Assembly (NCBI GenBank): GCA_002331575.1
Contig: DCZG01000100.1
Span: 9,763 to 32,769 of the forward strand
Direction: 5' to 3'
DNA from: Atopobium sp. UBA2090
GTDB lineage: Bacteria > Actinomycetota > Coriobacteriia > Coriobacteriales > Atopobiaceae
Length of the DNA stretch: 23,007 bases
This document shows, one piece after another, positions 21,711 to 23,007 of the stretch. The notes below the pieces were generated by a model. It searched no databases. It saw nothing but the letters and a program-made list of their open reading frames with translations, and was not told where the DNA came from. Each line of letters starts with the position of its first letter. The stretch's first letter is position 1. A program made the position numbers and the translations under genes.

Positions 21711-22900
21711 GGGGGCTCTATCGCTATCTCTCGCCCTTCTCGCCCGACCAGTCGGGTGCCGTCTCGGTGCTCTACGAGCTCGACGGCCTGATCGTGGTCC
21801 TCGACGCGGGCGGCTGCGCGGGCAACGTCTGCGGCTTCGACGAGCCGCGGTGGCTCCACACGAAGAGCGCCGTCTTCTCGGCGGGCCTGCGCGACATGGA
21901 CGCCATCCTCGGGCGAGACGACCGTCTGCTCGGAAAGCTCGGCGACGCCATCGAGGCGACCTCGCCCGCGTTCGTCGCGCTCGTGGGCACCCCGGTGCCT
22001 GCGGTCATCGCGACCGACTACCAGGCGCTCTGTCACACCGTCGAGCGGCGCTTCGGGCTTCCCGCCGTCTACGTCCCCACGACCGGCATGGACTTCTACG
22101 AGCGCGGCGAGCTGAAGGCGTACGAGGCCGTCGTCTCGCTCATCGACCGCGGACGGCGCGACCTCGGAAACGCCGCGAACACACCGGCTGCCGCCCTGGT
22201 CGCGCACCTCTCCTACGAGGAGGGCGAGACGGAGGGCGGCGTACCCGACGTGGGCGTCTGGGGCGCCACGCCCCTGAGCCTGCCGGCGCCCGACAGCGCC
22301 CGGGCGATTCGCGCGCGCCTCGCTGCCCGTGGGCTGAGCTCGGTGACATACGGGATGGGCGGCGGCCTTCGGGGCTTCCTCCACGCGTACGGCACGAGAA
22401 GGCTGCTCGCGGTCTCGCCTGCGGGACATGCCATCGCACGCAAGATCGCCGCGACCAACGGCGCCGAGCTCGAGACGGGCTTCGCGTTCGGTGACGAGCC
22501 CGACGGCGACTTCTCGACCTCTCTCGACTCCCTCGCGAGCGAACTCCCGCTCGGCGGCCGCGTGCTCGTCGTCCACCAGCAGGTCCTCGCGGACGAGATT
22601 CGCACTGGTCTCGAGCGGCGCGTGGACGGTCCCGTCGACGTGGCCTCGTTCTTCCGCATGGAGCGCGAGCTCATGCGTCCCGAAGACGTCTTCCTCAAGG
22701 GGGAGAGCGAGTTCATCGAGGTCGTGCGGTCACGCGGCTATCGCGCGATCGTCGCCGACCGCCTCTACGGTCGCGCCCTGCGCCACACCAGCGTGCGCGT
22801 CCTGGCGCCGCTCCCGCACTTCGCACTCTCCGGAGAGGTCTACGCCCCCGCCACCGAGGCGGACTTCCTTCGCGGCATGGCGGAGGTGATCGAGGTATGA
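21707..22900 (+). CDS. NifK-like second subunit of a nitrogenase-like enzyme
   Basis: A 397-residue component 1-type protein partnering the D-like subunit. The N-terminal region has DAGGCAGNVCGFDE with Cys37 and Cys42. Then come SPAFVALVGTPVPAVIATD, where NifK would have its third P-cluster cysteine before the IGDD block but here has Thr-Pro, and VPTTGMDFYERGELKA, a family landmark. The loss resembles reductases such as DPOR, where most cluster ligands come from one subunit (established for DPOR; inference here). ATG 21707 follows GGGAGG and overlaps the upstream stop; codons before it belong to the D-like gene. Its own stop overlaps the HypF start as ATGA. Overall similarity is weaker than for the NifH-like gene, so exact assignment among NifK, NifN and BchB-like groups is open. 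Confidence 0.82.
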   Translation: MRGLYRYLSPFSPDQSGAVSVLYELDGLIVVLDAGGCAGNVCGFDEPRWLHTKSAVFSAGLRDMDAILGRDDRLLGKLGDAIEATSPAFVALVGTPVPAVIATDYQALCHTVERRFGLPAVYVPTTGMDFYERGELKAYEAVVSLIDRGRRDLGNAANTPAAALVAHLSYEEGETEGGVPDVGVWGATPLSLPAPDSARAIRARLAARGLSSVTYGMGGGLRGFLHAYGTRRLLAVSPAGHAIARKIAATNGAELETGFAFGDEPDGDFSTSLDSLASELPLGGRVLVVHQQVLADEIRTGLERRVDGPVDVASFFRMERELMRPEDVFLKGESEFIEVVRSRGYRAIVADRLYGRALRHTSVRVLAPLPHFALSGEVYAPATEADFLRGMAEVIEV

Positions 22901-23007
22901 GGCGTCGGCTCCGCGTCTACGGCATCGTGCAGGGCGTGGGCTTCAGGCCCTTCGTCGACCGCGTCGCGACGGGTCTGGGCATAGCCGGCACCGTGAGCAA
23001 CAAGGGC
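22897..23007 (+). CDS. hypF: HypF N-terminus (acylphosphatase domain), cut by window end
   Basis: Thirty-seven codons are visible. The peptide carries the acylphosphatase signature of HypF, GIVQGVGFRPFVDR (9-22), with the phosphate-binding Arg17, and then AGTVSNKG with Asn35 at the usual catalytic position. The GFRPF form is typical of HypF rather than of stand-alone acylphosphatases, which usually have GFRxxV. HypF uses carbamoyl phosphate and ATP to carbamoylate HypE, the source of cyanide ligands in [NiFe]-hydrogenases (established). Here the ATG overlaps the NifK-like stop, so it is translated from the same message as hydE-hydF and the nitrogenase-like genes. The rest of the protein (about 750 residues normally) lies outside the window. 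Confidence 0.85.
   Translation, partial: MRRRLRVYGIVQGVGFRPFVDRVATGLGIAGTVSNKG

Noticed and set aside
19602..22900. True nitrogenase (nifHDK)
   Set aside because: The K-like subunit lacks a P-cluster cysteine, the D-like subunit lacks the FeMo-co histidine region, both are short, and no nifB, nifE or nifN is in view. Called nitrogenase-like only.
22897..23007. Stand-alone acylphosphatase (AcyP) in place of HypF
   Set aside because: GFRPF followed by the LGIAGTVSNKG pattern is typical of HypF, and the hydrogenase-maturation context agrees. Only 37 codons are visible, so a small doubt remains.

Overview
The window looks like chromosome from a strictly anaerobic, high-GC member of the Actinomycetota, most likely a gut or rumen Coriobacteriia (Olsenella/Atopobiaceae-like). 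That placement is inference from the GC-rich coding, the LuxR-type regulator, the sortase-type small protein, the PEP-dependent dihydroxyacetone kinase and the oxygen-sensitive radical-SAM hydrogenase maturation genes. No rRNA, intact tRNA, CRISPR array or insertion sequence was seen.

Layout. (1) 1-4072, minus strand: a LuxR regulator, a divergent GroEL paralogue and a stand-alone trigger-factor C-domain-like protein form a tight operon. Downstream of it lie a short-chain dehydrogenase and the first codons of an unknown gene. The LuxR upstream region and the dehydrogenase upstream region share the 10-base motif TTCTAGGYAT. (2) 4289-5954: a metallo-beta-lactamase-fold hydrolase (+), a strong hairpin, a 92-residue protein made of 13-residue KYDA repeats (-), and an unknown 166-residue protein (-). 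(3) 6061-12719, plus strand: a defence-type island with a half-size HsdS, an HsdM-like protein whose NPPF catalytic motif has become EAPH, an EVE-domain McrB GTPase, McrC nuclease and an unknown 240-residue protein. There is no HsdR. (4) 12889-13164: a 91-residue secreted protein with a VPATGD sortase-like motif, then a hairpin terminator shared with the convergent dha operon. (5) 15649-13265, minus strand: dhaK-dhaL-dhaM. (6) 16155-16786: a RelB/DinJ antitoxin and RelE/ParE toxin pair with its own promoter and operator. (7) 16996-23007, plus strand, running off the end: TM1266-type regulator, HydE, HydF, a NifH-like ATPase, NifD-like and NifK-like proteins and the start of HypF. Gaps from HydE onward are 1-4 bases or 4-base overlaps.

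The most interesting part is region 7. It joins two [FeFe]-hydrogenase maturases, a three-component nitrogenase-like reductase and the [NiFe]-hydrogenase cyanide-pathway enzyme HypF in one apparent transcript, with no HydG inside the window. The nitrogenase-like proteins keep the Fe-protein cysteines and three P-cluster-type cysteines on the D-like subunit. They lack the FeMo-cofactor histidine region and one K-subunit cysteine, so they are unlikely to fix nitrogen. A role in building or reducing a hydrogenase-related metallocofactor is my working inference.

The second is region 3. An apparently dead methyltransferase and a half specificity subunit look coupled to a modified-base-reading McrBC, which suggests a DNA-recognition module guiding a type IV-like nuclease.
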